Numbered from the stretch's first letter, positions 1-10,014 are shown. The stretch is DNA of 64,000 nt from Sediminicola sp. YIK13 (GCF_001430825.1 NZ_CP010535.1:3390501-3454500); one strand, 5' to 3'. Translations and numbers: made by a program. Notes: generated by a model not told the origin, from the sequence alone.

Positions 1-173
1 GCGTTTAGGAAGTCTTCCCCCTCAAAGCCCCATGAGGGGGTCTGGTAAACAGAAGAAAGCCCGGTGATGAAACCTGCTTTTTTTTGAATAGCGAACACAG
101 CCTCCTGTAAGTTGTTCAACTTATTGCCTAGGTTGCTTCCTATAGATAGATATGTGGTCTTGGAATTATTCAT
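1..173 (-). CDS. folK: 2-amino-4-hydroxy-6-hydroxymethyldihydropteridine pyrophosphokinase, N-terminal part
   Basis: The first 57 codons of a gene that runs off the left edge of the window. Read on the minus strand from the ATG at 173, the product begins MNNSKTTYLSIGSNLGNK and continues to a YQTPSWGF segment. This is the N-terminal pattern of HPPK, which transfers pyrophosphate from ATP to the pterin alcohol in folate synthesis. The 'SIGSNLG' turn and the 'VYQTPSWG' strand are family hallmarks; the catalytic aspartates would lie outside the window. It is divergent from sppA, with about 175 bp between the two starts. Identity is firm for such a short piece, but completeness cannot be judged. 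Confidence 0.85.
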   Translation of the reverse strand, partial: MNNSKTTYLSIGSNLGNKLNNLQEAVFAIQKKAGFITGLSSVYQTPSWGFEGEDFLN

Positions 174-349
174 AATTGGGAAAGCAAAATAAATAAAAGT
201 AAGCGACTTAAATTACTATTATCCATAAAACAATTGAAATAAATATTTGTAACAAATCATATGAGTTTGCGACTATATAAGTAGCGCATTGTGAATACGG
301 AACTATTACAATGACTATCTTTGAAACCGCAAATTTAATTTCGACTTTA

Positions 350-2110
350 ATGAATTTTCTAAGAAACCTTTTAGCCTCAATTTTGGGAACATTGTTCGCA
401 ATTGGGATACTATTTGTAATGTTTGTAATTCTTGGCAGCCTTATAGGTGGGGCCGAGGATAGTGTGAGTGTAAAGAAAAATTCCATCTTGGAATTGCATA
501 TGGAAGATCCTGTGAGCGATTTTGTGGGCAACGCCGATGCAGATCCTTTTGGAGGGTTCTTTGATAAATCACAGGGATTGGATGAGATTTTACATGCCAT
601 AAAAGTCGCAAAGGATGATGACAATATTAAAGGTATCAGCATAAACAACAATTATATCCTAGCGGGAATGTCCCAAACACAGGCCATTCGCAATGCCCTT
701 AAAGAGTTTAAGGAAGGCGGAAAATTTGTGTACGCCTATGGGGATTTTTACATGCAAAAGGATTACTATTTGTCCAGTGTGGCCGATGGGGTTTATTTGA
801 ATCCAGTTGGGGCCATGGACTTTAAAGGATTATCTTCGGAAGTATTGTTCTTTAAGGAGTTGCAGGAAAAGACAGGGATTAAGATGGAAGTGATCCGTCA
901 TGGGAAATACAAAAGTGCGGTAGAACCTTTCCTTGCCAATGAAATGAGTGATGCCAACAGAACGCAGATCAAAGAATTGATAGGTTCCCTGTGGACATCT
1001 ATGGTAGAGGATATTGCCGAAGGAAGAAATATAAGTCCTGAAAATCTAAATGTAATTGCCGATACCTTGGGGGGAAGAACCCCGGAATATGCCAAGGCAT
1101 CCGGTTTAATTGATGATATCCTTTTCTATGACCAGTATGAAGCTAAGTTGAGGGAAGTTGCTGAACTGGATGCCGATAAGGATGTAAACTATGTGGGTCT
1201 TAAGGATTACGTAAAATATGCCAAGAAGAAGAAGCTGAAGACCAGGGCCGATAAAATTGCCGTGATCTATGCCCAGGGCGAGATCATTTACGGCGAAGGG
1301 GGCCCGAATGTCATAGGGGCAGACATCATTAATGATGCCCTGATAAAAGCGAGGGAAGATAAGTCGGTCAAAGCTATTGTGCTCAGGGTAAATTCCCCGG
1401 GAGGTAGCGCCCTAACTTCGGATATTATCTGGAGGGAAGTGGAACTGACCAAAGAAATAAAGCCTGTAGTAGTTTCCATGGGTGATGTTGCCGCTTCTGG
1501 CGGATACTACATTGCTGTGGGTGCCGATAAGATTTTTGCAGAGCCTACCACCATTACCGGATCCATAGGCGTATTTGGGGTAGTTCCCAATATGACCGAA
1601 TTGGCAGATAATATAGGCATCAATGCGGAACAGGTAGGGACCAATAAAAACTCTGTGGATTATTCGCTTTTTGAGCCCATGAGCGATTCTTTTAGAAATA
1701 GGGTTCAAGAAGGGGTAGAATCTACCTATAATACGTTCTTATCCAGGGTTGCCCAAGGAAGAAATATATCCGTAGCCAATGCCGATAGTTTGGCACAAGG
1801 TCGCGTTTGGAGTGGTGTGGATGCCAAAAGACTAGGTTTGGTCGATGAACTTGGTGGTTTGGAAGAGGCCATAGATGAAGCGGCCTCAATGGTGGGACTA
1901 TCCTCTTACAGTATCAAGAATTTCCCAAAATATAAGTCGGGCTTCGAAAAGTTGATGGAAGATTTGGGTGGCAGTAGTGCCAAGGCCAAACAAGCATTTA
2001 TCCAAGAAGAAGTGGGTACAGAGATCTACTCCATTTTACAACAGATGAAATCGGCCATGGATCAAAAAGGAGTTCAGGCCAGAATGCCCTTTGTGCTTAA
2101 CATCAAGTAA
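350..2110 (+). CDS. sppA: Signal peptide peptidase SppA, 67 kDa type
   Basis: Membrane-bound serine/lysine protease that degrades signal peptides left in the membrane after secretion. It is about 586 residues, the long tandem-domain form in which two ClpP-like halves make one active site. A single N-terminal membrane segment covers roughly residues 5-30. The nucleophile is Ser383 in DVAASGGYYIA, and the general-base lysine is probably Lys188 in GKYKSAVEP, at the position of the E. coli lysine. An in-frame ATG at 311 would add 13 polar residues; I chose 350 because the product then begins MNFLRNLLASILG, directly at the membrane anchor. The yhhQ-type gene follows after only 2 nt, so the two are likely co-transcribed. 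Confidence 0.93.
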   Translation: MNFLRNLLASILGTLFAIGILFVMFVILGSLIGGAEDSVSVKKNSILELHMEDPVSDFVGNADADPFGGFFDKSQGLDEILHAIKVAKDDDNIKGISINNNYILAGMSQTQAIRNALKEFKEGGKFVYAYGDFYMQKDYYLSSVADGVYLNPVGAMDFKGLSSEVLFFKELQEKTGIKMEVIRHGKYKSAVEPFLANEMSDANRTQIKELIGSLWTSMVEDIAEGRNISPENLNVIADTLGGRTPEYAKASGLIDDILFYDQYEAKLREVAELDADKDVNYVGLKDYVKYAKKKKLKTRADKIAVIYAQGEIIYGEGGPNVIGADIINDALIKAREDKSVKAIVLRVNSPGGSALTSDIIWREVELTKEIKPVVVSMGDVAASGGYYIAVGADKIFAEPTTITGSIGVFGVVPNMTELADNIGINAEQVGTNKNSVDYSLFEPMSDSFRNRVQEGVESTYNTFLSRVAQGRNISVANADSLAQGRVWSGVDAKRLGLVDELGGLEEAIDEAASMVGLSSYSIKNFPKYKSGFEKLMEDLGGSSAKAKQAFIQEEVGTEIYSILQQMKSAMDQKGVQARMPFVLNIK

Positions 2111-2112
2111 GT

Positions 2113-2826
2113 ATGACCTATAGGGACAAGAAATTTGCGCATACCATATACTTGTATTTGGGTGCGCTTTTTATCACCTCCTTGGTGGTCTCTAACCTCA
2201 TTTTTCAAAAATTCTTTTACTGGACGCCTTTTGGTGAGGATGCCACAATTTTTGGCGCTCCGTTATTTGTGGTTTCCGTTGGTATCTTGCCCTATCCCTT
2301 AACATTCTTGATCACCGATCTTATTTCGGAGATCTACGGGGCCAAAAAAGCCAATCAGATCGTGACGGCAGGTATTTTTGCCTCCTTCTTTTCCATGGGG
2401 ATTGTGTATTTGGCCAATGTGGCGCCCGCCGTGGATACGTCCCCCGTAAATGATTCAACCTTCAAACAGGTATTTGCCCTGTCCCCGGTGGCTGTACTGG
2501 CCTCTATGATCGCCTATTTGTTTGCCCAATATGTGGATATTGGTATTTACCATTTTTGGAAACGGTTGACCAAGGGAAAAATGCTTTGGCTGCGCAATAA
2601 CTTTTCTACCTTTGCCTCTCAGTTTATTGATACTTTTACAGTAGTGAGTCTACTGTGTATTTTTGAGGTCATTCCTTGGAGCATGTTTTACGGGCTGGTG
2701 GTGAGCGGATTCATTTTTAAGATTTTAATAGCATTTATAGACACTCCTTTTCTCTATTTTTTCGTATATATCTTTAGAAAACGATTTAATCTTCAAATGG
2801 GGCAAGAAATAGATTTGGAAGTATAA
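2113..2826 (+). CDS. Queuosine precursor transporter (YhhQ/QPTR family)
   Basis: Integral membrane protein of 237 residues with about six hydrophobic segments, belonging to the YhhQ/DUF165 family that imports queuosine precursors (preQ0/preQ1) used for tRNA wobble modification. The family signature is the segment with FLITDLISEIYGAKKANQ near residues 72-90, followed by a conserved 'FASQFIDTFTVV' stretch around residue 170. It starts 2 nt after the sppA stop. No queuosine synthesis gene lies nearby, so the substrate assignment rests on the family. Gene symbol left blank because YhhQ and QueT naming is inconsistent. Confidence 0.88.
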   Translation: MTYRDKKFAHTIYLYLGALFITSLVVSNLIFQKFFYWTPFGEDATIFGAPLFVVSVGILPYPLTFLITDLISEIYGAKKANQIVTAGIFASFFSMGIVYLANVAPAVDTSPVNDSTFKQVFALSPVAVLASMIAYLFAQYVDIGIYHFWKRLTKGKMLWLRNNFSTFASQFIDTFTVVSLLCIFEVIPWSMFYGLVVSGFIFKILIAFIDTPFLYFFVYIFRKRFNLQMGQEIDLEV

Positions 2827-2922
2827 TAAATTTCAATACTTTTTGTTACCATTGAAAGTAGAAAAAAAAATTACGGTTAATTTTGTTTCCCGTAGTCTTA
2901 AATGCACAACACGTACATATTT

Positions 2923-5652
2923 ATGAAAAGAAAAATAGCAAAAATTACAGGATTGGTTTTAGTGGTTTTAATAGGGGTCCTAGTTGCAGCACCCTTTTTT
3001 CTGAAGGGAAAAATAACAAAACTGATCAAGCAAAAGGTAAACACAAGTATCAATGCAACATTTGATTTTGCGGATGCCGATCTCAGCCTTTTTAGCAGTT
3101 TCCCCAACGCTACGGTTACTTTGGAAGATATTTCCTTGGTAAACAAGGCGCCGTTTGAAGGGGATACGCTATTTGCTTCCAATGAGGTGCAATTGAAAAT
3201 GTCCGTCATGGAATTGTTCAAGGATGCCACTGAGCCTATAGAATTGACCTACCTTAAGATAGATGGGGCCCAATTGAATATTAAATATGATATGGCAGAA
3301 AATGCCAATTATGATATTGCGGTGGATAAGGGGGCAGACACAAAAGAGACCGAAGATAATTTTTTGCTTACCCTTCAGAAATATGAAATATTGAACTCCA
3401 ATGTGGTGTACCATGACCTGGCATCCAACATGCGTTTGGAAATTTCAGAAATGAACCATAGTGGTACTGGAGATCTTTCTTTGGAGAAATCAGAATTGGA
3501 TACGCAGACCACGGCCTTGGTGTCTTTTGAAATGGATAGTACCAATTACCTGAACAAAAACCCTGTTCAGTTAAAGGCCCTGATCGGGGTAGATTTAAAA
3601 GAGTTCAAGTATACCTTCCTAAAAAATGAAGCCATGGTCAATCAATTGGCGTTGGTATTTGACGGTTATGTAAAAATGAACGAGGACAATCAGGAGGTGA
3701 ACATCAGTTTTAAAACCCCTTCTTCGGATTTTAAAAACTTCTTGGCGGTCATTCCTGAAACCTATTCCAAAAACATTGAAAATGTAAAAACAACTGGGAA
3801 TTTTACCGTGGAAGGAGCTTTTACGGGGATTGTGGATGATCTTCATATCCCTCAGTTCAAGATAGATATCAAATCTGATAATGCGTCTTTCAAATACCCA
3901 GACCTGCCAAAATCGGTGAACAATGTCCATATTGATACCGAAATTACCAATATCACCGGAATAACGGAAGATACCTTTGTGGATATCCGTAAGCTGAGCT
4001 TCATGATAGATCAGGATAAGTTTAATATGGTGGCTAATATTAAGGACCTGATGGGGAATACCAAGGTCAATGCCCATATTGATGGAAAAATGAACCTCGC
4101 CAATATCTCCAAGGCCTACCCAGTTCCTTCAGACTTAGATTTAAAAGGAATTCTTACTGCGGATATTTCCACGGCTTTTGATATGGCCACGGTGGAGAAA
4201 AAGCAATATGAAAATACCAAGACAAGTGGGAAATTGACCCTTCAGGGGTTTGAATATAAATCAGCTGAAATTCCCAATCCTGTAAAATTGGAGAATACGG
4301 CAGTAACTTTTAATCCTAAAACGGTTACCCTAAATGAATTGAAGGGGACTACCGGGAAAACAGATTTTGATGTTACCGGAACCATCAACAACCTCCTGGG
4401 CTTTATGTTCAATGACGAAAAGGTAGAGGGTAATTTCAACCTCACATCCAACACCTTTGCCCTCAACGATTTTATGGTGGCCGAGACAACAGGGGAAGGG
4501 ACAGATGCAACATCTAAAACCCCGCCCGCTGCAGAGGAGAAAATTAAAATCCCTTCTTTTTTGGACTGTACCATTAATGCCACGGCGACCAATGTGCTTT
4601 ATGATAACCTCACGCTGAAAAATGTTTCCGGGACCCTAAAGATCAAGGACGAAAAGGCGGAGCTCCTCAATATGACCTCTTCTATTTTTGATGGGAAATT
4701 GGCATTTAACGGAGAAGTGTCCACCAAGAACGACACCCCTACCTTTGCCATGAAGTTGGGGATGGAAAGTTTTAAAATTGGAGAAACGTTCAAGTCTTTG
4801 GAGCTATTCAAAGTCCTGGCGCCTATAGCCAACATTTTGCAGGGTACCCTTAATTCGGACATCGCGCTTTCAGGAAACCTAAAGGATGATTTCACCCCTA
4901 ATCTGGTGAGCCTATCAGGGAATATCCTAGCCTCCTTGTTCACAGAAAAAATAGACGCCGATAAATCTAAACTCTTGTCCAGTTTGGATGGGGCATTAAG
5001 CTTTGTCGATTTTAATAAATTGGATTTAAAGGAATTGAAAACGGCACTTACTTTTGAGGACGGACTTGTAAAGGTGAAACCTTTTACCATCAAATATCAG
5101 GATATAGCGATCAATGTTGCTGGAAGCCATACGTTCGATCAAAAATTAAACTATACAGCCACTTTTGAAGTGCCAGCCAAATATCTGGGCAAGGACATCT
5201 CCAATCTGATCGCTAAAATAGACGACAAGTCGTTGGAGGGACTTACGATCCCCGTAAGTGCGAACATAGGCGGACTCTATTCCAGTCCGACAGTGAGTAC
5301 CGACCTTACAAGTGGTGTAAAAAACCTAACAGCAAAGCTTGTTGAGATTGAAAAGCAAAAGCTGCTCAATCAAGGAAAAGATAAGGCGAAAAATTTGATC
5401 GGAGGTCTGTTGGGAGGCGATGCCAAAACCAAGGATTCTACTGCCCAGAGCACTACAGCTCAAGAGGGAGTGAAGGAAGTTTTGGGAGGGCTATTGGGCA
5501 CAAAGCCTAAAACCCAGGATACCACAGCGGCAAATACCAATACCACGCCACCTAAGAAGGATGCCATAAAAGAGGCTGCCTCAGGGGTATTGGGCGGATT
5601 TTTGAACAAGAAAAAGAAGGATGCCGAAGTAAAAAAGGACAGCGTCAATTAA
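2923..5652 (+). CDS. AsmA-like envelope protein with repetitive C-terminal tail
   Basis: Large envelope protein of about 909 residues of the AsmA family, whose members are anchored in the inner membrane and form long beta-groove proteins thought to move phospholipids towards the outer membrane. The start MKRKIAKITGLVLVV gives one membrane anchor (residues about 7-27) and the rest is periplasmic. I preferred the ATG at 2923 to an in-frame ATG at 2902 because it begins at the basic residues before the anchor. The C-terminal 130 residues are unusual: three loose repeats of a GGLLGG-like helix followed by Lys/Thr/Pro-rich linkers. The last 8 bp overlap the convergent DUF2797 gene. Confidence 0.85.
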   Translation: MKRKIAKITGLVLVVLIGVLVAAPFFLKGKITKLIKQKVNTSINATFDFADADLSLFSSFPNATVTLEDISLVNKAPFEGDTLFASNEVQLKMSVMELFKDATEPIELTYLKIDGAQLNIKYDMAENANYDIAVDKGADTKETEDNFLLTLQKYEILNSNVVYHDLASNMRLEISEMNHSGTGDLSLEKSELDTQTTALVSFEMDSTNYLNKNPVQLKALIGVDLKEFKYTFLKNEAMVNQLALVFDGYVKMNEDNQEVNISFKTPSSDFKNFLAVIPETYSKNIENVKTTGNFTVEGAFTGIVDDLHIPQFKIDIKSDNASFKYPDLPKSVNNVHIDTEITNITGITEDTFVDIRKLSFMIDQDKFNMVANIKDLMGNTKVNAHIDGKMNLANISKAYPVPSDLDLKGILTADISTAFDMATVEKKQYENTKTSGKLTLQGFEYKSAEIPNPVKLENTAVTFNPKTVTLNELKGTTGKTDFDVTGTINNLLGFMFNDEKVEGNFNLTSNTFALNDFMVAETTGEGTDATSKTPPAAEEKIKIPSFLDCTINATATNVLYDNLTLKNVSGTLKIKDEKAELLNMTSSIFDGKLAFNGEVSTKNDTPTFAMKLGMESFKIGETFKSLELFKVLAPIANILQGTLNSDIALSGNLKDDFTPNLVSLSGNILASLFTEKIDADKSKLLSSLDGALSFVDFNKLDLKELKTALTFEDGLVKVKPFTIKYQDIAINVAGSHTFDQKLNYTATFEVPAKYLGKDISNLIAKIDDKSLEGLTIPVSANIGGLYSSPTVSTDLTSGVKNLTAKLVEIEKQKLLNQGKDKAKNLIGGLLGGDAKTKDSTAQSTTAQEGVKEVLGGLLGTKPKTQDTTAANTNTTPPKKDAIKEAASGVLGGFLNKKKKDAEVKKDSVN

Positions 5653-6439
5653 TACTTAGAGAGATATAGTAGCCTTCGCTACCCCTAACATTAAAAACGG
5701 TATTGTCCTCAAAGATGAGGTATTGTCCTTTTATACCTTTGAGAATACCCTTGAAATGGGGTGTTTTTTCAAGATTGAGGCTTTTTACCTTTTCCGGGTA
5801 TCGCAATACAGGAAATTCCATATGGCTTTCCTGGTTGTTTTCGATAAAATATGGGGCAGCCTCCTCCGGGATGTACTGCCTCAATTTATTTCTATATTCA
5901 ACCAAATCCTCATCATCCACATTGTTGGTGAGCATTTTGCGCCAATTGGTTTTGTCGCCGATATGATCTTTAAGGGCAACCTCGGTGATTCCCGCCAAAT
6001 AACGATTGGGAACTTCAACTATTTCAATGGCCTCATGGGCTCCCTGGTCTATCCATCTTGTAGGGACCTGTGATTTTCGGGTCACGCCCACCTTAATATT
6101 ACTGGAATTGGCCAAGTATACAACATGGGGCTGAAGTTGTACCTTCTTTTCATACTCCAAATCCCTGTCCTCCTGATCTAAATGGGCCGTGCTCAATTCA
6201 GGTCTCATGATCCAATCTCCTGCTGAGGGGATTTCAAAAAAGCAATTGCGACAAAACCCCTGTCTGTAGATAGGCTTGTCCAAATTGCAATTTAGACACT
6301 GGTATTTAATGAATTCAATTTCCAATTCCTTGTCCAGCACTTGGTTGACATTTAAAAAGTCGTTTTCAAAAACCAGATAATATTGAATGGGGTTTCCTAT
6401 TTCTGTTTGCATTTTTTTTAAGACTCCCTTGAACTGCAT
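5645..6439 (-). CDS. DUF2797 domain-containing protein
   Basis: Protein of 264 residues matching the DUF2797 family, of unknown function. A cysteine cluster near the N-terminus (CLNCNLDKPIYRQGFCRNC, about residues 48-66) has two CxxC pairs suited to zinc. The middle section VVYLANSSNIKVGVTR followed by RWIDQGA resembles GIY-YIG nuclease architecture, with a tyrosine in 'VYLA' and an arginine further on, but I cannot confirm catalysis. It is convergent with the AsmA-like gene (8-bp overlap) and divergent from the GH3 gene. No signal peptide. Confidence 0.8.
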   Translation of the reverse strand: MQFKGVLKKMQTEIGNPIQYYLVFENDFLNVNQVLDKELEIEFIKYQCLNCNLDKPIYRQGFCRNCFFEIPSAGDWIMRPELSTAHLDQEDRDLEYEKKVQLQPHVVYLANSSNIKVGVTRKSQVPTRWIDQGAHEAIEIVEVPNRYLAGITEVALKDHIGDKTNWRKMLTNNVDDEDLVEYRNKLRQYIPEEAAPYFIENNQESHMEFPVLRYPEKVKSLNLEKTPHFKGILKGIKGQYLIFEDNTVFNVRGSEGYYISLSIN

Positions 6440-6552
6440 AAAAGCGTATTTATTTAATTAGAATTCAATTTGAAATGATAACTTTAAAAACTATTTTTAA
6501 GACATAAACCAAAAATCAAAGCCTATCATTTATAGGATAAAGATACCGAAAA

Positions 6553-8067
6553 ATGCCAATACCGTTATTTAATTCCATCGCATCTTGGTTGCTAAAAAAG
6601 CGCGATCACCAGATAGAACTTTTCTTGAAATATCCAGGAGAAGTGCAGGAAGAGGTGTTGCGCCAATTATTGTCCATTGCCGAGGATACGGAACTGGGAA
6701 GAAAATACGGATTTAAGTCCATCCCCAATTATAAAACTTTTGCAGAACGGGTGCCCATAGTTTCCTATGAGGAATTTGAGCCCATGATAGAACGCGCCAG
6801 AAGGGGAGAGCAAAATATATTTTGGCCCACGGCAATCAAGTGGTTTGCAAAAAGTAGTGGAACCACCAATGCGAAAAGTAAATTTATTCCGGTAAGCAGT
6901 GAGGCCCTGGAAGACTGCCATTATAAATCGGGCAAGGACCTGTTGTGCCTTTATCTTAACAATAACGAAAATTCCCAGTTGTTTACAGGAAAGAGTCTTC
7001 GGCTTGGAGGAAGTAAGGAGCTGTATCAGGACAATGGCACCTTCTTTGGGGACCTATCTGCCATCCTGATAGACAATATGCCGTTTTGGGCAGAATTGAG
7101 CAGTACCCCAAGCAATAAGGTCTCCTTAATGAGCGAGTGGGAATCCAAAATGCAGGCCATCATTAAGGAAAGCGTACAGGAAAATGTCACCAGTTTGGCC
7201 GGTGTACCGTCTTGGATGTTGGTGCTCTTGAACAATGTGCTGGAGGAGACGGGCAAGGACCATCTGTTCCAGGTGTGGGAAAATTTGGAGGTCTATTTCC
7301 ACGGTGGTGTCAACTTTGGACCTTATAAGGACCAATACAAATCGTTACTGCCAAGAAAAAACTTTAATTATTACGAGATTTATAATGCCTCCGAAGGCTT
7401 TTTTGCCATACAGGATAGAAACCATGCCGATGATCTATTGTTGATGTTGGACTATGGAATATTCTATGAGTTCATCCCCATGGATAATTACGGCACCCTG
7501 GAGCAAAGGGTGGTCCCCTTGTGGGAAGTAAGGCCCAAAGTAAATTATGCCATCCTTATCACGACCAATGCAGGGCTATGGCGCTACAAGATAGGGGATA
7601 CGGTTCGCTTTACTTCTACAGATCCGTACCGTATAAAAGTAACGGGTAGGACCAAGCACCATATCAATGTTTTTGGGGAGGAATTGATCATAGAAAATGC
7701 GGAGGAGGCCCTAAAAAGTATCTGTAAAAAAACAGGTGCCGAAATCAAAGATTATACCGCTGCCCCAATCTTTATGAGCGATAAGGAAAAGGGAGGTCAT
7801 GAGTGGATCATTGAATTCAGAACACCGCCCGAAGAGATCGAGTACTTCACGGAAATATTGGATAATGCCCTTAAATCCTTGAATTCAGATTACGAGGCAA
7901 AACGCTATCACAATATGACTTTGAATATGCCAAAAGTGCATATTGCGCGTCATAATCTTTTCTACGATTGGCTAAAATCCAAAGGTAAACTTGGAGGTCA
8001 ACATAAAATACCACGGTTGTCCAATGAGAGGACTTATGTCGAAGAATTGCTACAAATGAACAAGTAA
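6553..8067 (+). CDS. GH3 auxin-responsive promoter family protein (acyl-adenylating enzyme)
   Basis: Protein of 504 residues of the GH3 family, members of the ANL adenylating superfamily. Plant GH3 enzymes activate auxin or jasmonate with ATP and couple it to an amino acid; the bacterial members have no settled substrate. The ATP-binding motif SSGTTNAKSKFIPVS lies near residues 99-113, and the conserved 'YNASEGFFAIQ' region and 'LWRYKIGDTVRF' motif follow at about 278 and 342. All are intact, so it is probably active. It stands alone between divergent DUF2797 and a small hydrolase gene, so the context does not reveal the acid substrate. Confidence 0.88.
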   Translation: MPIPLFNSIASWLLKKRDHQIELFLKYPGEVQEEVLRQLLSIAEDTELGRKYGFKSIPNYKTFAERVPIVSYEEFEPMIERARRGEQNIFWPTAIKWFAKSSGTTNAKSKFIPVSSEALEDCHYKSGKDLLCLYLNNNENSQLFTGKSLRLGGSKELYQDNGTFFGDLSAILIDNMPFWAELSSTPSNKVSLMSEWESKMQAIIKESVQENVTSLAGVPSWMLVLLNNVLEETGKDHLFQVWENLEVYFHGGVNFGPYKDQYKSLLPRKNFNYYEIYNASEGFFAIQDRNHADDLLLMLDYGIFYEFIPMDNYGTLEQRVVPLWEVRPKVNYAILITTNAGLWRYKIGDTVRFTSTDPYRIKVTGRTKHHINVFGEELIIENAEEALKSICKKTGAEIKDYTAAPIFMSDKEKGGHEWIIEFRTPPEEIEYFTEILDNALKSLNSDYEAKRYHNMTLNMPKVHIARHNLFYDWLKSKGKLGGQHKIPRLSNERTYVEELLQMNK

Positions 8068-8140
8068 ATAGTGTTTTTGGCGGAAATTGACGCAAATTGT
8101 CTTCAATAATTGTCCCCTATTAACCTTAAAGCTTTTTATT

Positions 8141-8686
8141 ATGGCAGAACGACTAGTAGTATTATCAGACATGTGGGGTGCAAAAAAAGGACTCTGGATC
8201 ACTTCTTATCTAGGATATTTACAGCAACATTTTGACATCGTATTTTATGATTGCCAGCAATTGGCCAACATTGATTTGGCGGTAGATACCAATAAAAATG
8301 TACATCAGGCCTTTGTAAATGGGGGTATAGATACCGCTGTTAAGCATCTATTGAAGAAAGAGACCGTACCTAGCCATTATTTGGCCTTCAGTACTGGAGG
8401 AACCATAGCATGGAAAGCAGCACTAGCTGGCTTGAAAATGAAATCGCTCTACACTGTTTCGGCAACACGGATCAGAAATGAATCTGAGAAGCCCGAGTGC
8501 AGGACGACTTTAATTTATGGAGGTAAAGATGAATTTAGACCTTCCGATGAATGGGCCAAAAACTTGGATTTGGAATTAGAGATCATTCCCAACTTTGGAC
8601 ATGATCTGTATTCGGATGAAAAAATTATACAAAAGGTATGTAAGGACCTATTGGGTAGGGCTATAAAAAAGCAGCTTCAGTCTTAA
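8141..8686 (+). CDS. Small alpha/beta hydrolase-like protein
   Basis: About 181 residues with the outline of a compact alpha/beta hydrolase: [14 protein letters not shown] around residues 81-95 as a nucleophile elbow, and NFGHDLYS near the C-terminus for the histidine. The residue two before the serine is Ala rather than the usual Gly, so activity is uncertain. The upstream in-frame ATG at 8087 would add 18 residues without homologous character, and I prefer [13 protein letters not shown] at 8141. Its stop codon overlaps that of convergent clpX inside a TTAA, and the last codons of both genes build a shared terminator hairpin. Confidence 0.72.
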   Translation: MAERLVVLSDMWGAKKGLWITSYLGYLQQHFDIVFYDCQQLANIDLAVDTNKNVHQAFVNGGIDTAVKHLLKKETVPSHYLAFSTGGTIAWKAALAGLKMKSLYTVSATRIRNESEKPECRTTLIYGGKDEFRPSDEWAKNLDLELEIIPNFGHDLYSDEKIIQKVCKDLLGRAIKKQLQS

Positions 8687-8698
8687 GAAGCTGCTTTT
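8667..8698. terminator. Bidirectional terminator inside the 3' ends of two convergent genes
   Basis: Arms AAAAGCAGCTTC (8667-8678) and GAAGCTGCTTTT (8687-8698) are perfectly complementary over 12 bp around an 8-nt loop that contains both stop codons. The A and T runs at the two ends give a U-run for transcripts in either direction, so one hairpin can end both the small hydrolase mRNA and the clpX mRNA. Confidence 0.8.
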
Positions 8699-9918
8699 AG
8701 TTTTTTCAATGTCACAAAGGAAAGCTTTTCCTCGGCATAGGTTTTGGTCACCTTGAATTCACTTTCATCGCTGCTTGGTAATTCGAACATGGCATCGGTG
8801 AAAATGGCTTCACAAAGGGATCTCAATCCCCTGGCACCCAATTTGTATTCAATAGCTTTCTTTACGATGTAGTTCAATGCCTCATCCGTAATTTTAAAGC
8901 TAATGTTATCCATGGCAAACAATTTCTCATATTGTTTGATAATGGCATTCTTAGGTTCGGTAAGGATTGCTCTAAGTGTTTCCTCATCTAACGGATTCAT
9001 ATGTGTAAGAACCGGTAATCGTCCAATAATCTCAGGAATTAAACCAAATTCTTTTAAATCCCTAGGGATAATATATTGTAGGATATTGGTGTTGTCCAGG
9101 TTGTCCTCAGCTTTGGAGGCACTGTAACCAACAGCTTGCATATTCAAGCGTTTGGTGATGATACGTTCAATACCATCAAAGGCACCACCCGCGATAAACA
9201 GGATATTTTCCGTATTGACCTCAATAAATTTTTGATCTGGATGTTTACGTCCTCCCTTTGGTGGGACATTTACAACCGTACCTTCAAGAAGCTTCAACAA
9301 ACCTTGTTGCACGCCTTCGCCAGACACATCCCTTGTTATGGAAGGATTATCGCTTTTGCGGGCTATCTTGTCTATCTCATCAATAAATACGATTCCACGC
9401 TCCGCTTTTTCCAAATTGTAATCGGCAGCCTGAAGCAACCTGGTAAGGATACTTTCAACATCTTCACCTACATAACCAGCTTCAGTCAATACGGTGGCAT
9501 CAACAATTGCCAAGGGCACATTCAACATTTTAGCGATGGTTTTGGCCATCAATGTTTTCCCTGTTCCCGTTTGCCCGGCCATGATGATATTACTCTTTTG
9601 AATTTCTATATCGTCTTCCTTGCTCTTGGGCTGTAATAAACGTTTGTAGTGGTTGTATACTGCAACGGACATCACCTTTTTGGTGCGATCCTGTCCTATG
9701 ATAAACGTGTCTAAAAACTCCTTGATATCCAAAGGCTTTCTAAGGGTCAACTCAGAAGAAAGATCGTTCTTGTCCGATTGTTTTGATTCTTCGGCAACTA
9801 TTCCGTGCGCCTGCTCAATACATCTGTCACATATGTGTGCATCCAAACCAGCAATCAATAGATTGGTTTCCGGTTTCTTCCTTCCGCAAAAAGAGCATTC
9901 TAAATTTTCTTTTGCCAT
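8683..9918 (-). CDS. clpX: ATP-dependent Clp protease ATP-binding subunit ClpX
   Basis: AAA+ unfoldase of about 411 residues that feeds substrates to ClpP. It has the N-terminal zinc-binding domain ([10 protein letters not shown] and CDRC, residues 6-34), the Walker A motif GQTGTGKT near residue 118, Walker B 'VFIDEID' and the GGRKHP pore loop. The start at 9918 ([12 protein letters not shown]) fits homologues better than an upstream in-frame ATG at 9942. It is third in a minus-strand run tig-clpP-clpX; the 96-bp gap after clpP contains no clear terminator, so co-transcription is likely. Confidence 0.97.
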   Translation of the reverse strand: MAKENLECSFCGRKKPETNLLIAGLDAHICDRCIEQAHGIVAEESKQSDKNDLSSELTLRKPLDIKEFLDTFIIGQDRTKKVMSVAVYNHYKRLLQPKSKEDDIEIQKSNIIMAGQTGTGKTLMAKTIAKMLNVPLAIVDATVLTEAGYVGEDVESILTRLLQAADYNLEKAERGIVFIDEIDKIARKSDNPSITRDVSGEGVQQGLLKLLEGTVVNVPPKGGRKHPDQKFIEVNTENILFIAGGAFDGIERIITKRLNMQAVGYSASKAEDNLDNTNILQYIIPRDLKEFGLIPEIIGRLPVLTHMNPLDEETLRAILTEPKNAIIKQYEKLFAMDNISFKITDEALNYIVKKAIEYKLGARGLRSLCEAIFTDAMFELPSSDESEFKVTKTYAEEKLSFVTLKKLKAAS

Positions 9919-10014
9919 AATATTGGGGGTAACATAAAACACAATAACGCTTGTATCGTGCTTTTGGTTTAATTGGACGGACTTTTAATTCCGTACCTCA
10001 TTCCTTTATCGGGA

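Noticed and set aside
17-40. CCCCCTCA/TGAGGGGG inverted repeat at the left edge
   Set aside because: It lies inside folK coding sequence and encodes the conserved PSWGFEGE stretch; no U-run, probably codon-driven chance.
208-651. Minus-strand frame of 147 codons between folK and sppA
   Set aside because: Overlaps the sppA signal anchor on the opposite strand and has no recognisable domain.
9136-9636. Open plus-strand frame of 166 codons opposite clpX
   Set aside because: Fully antisense to a well-conserved gene, no family match, no ribosome-binding context.
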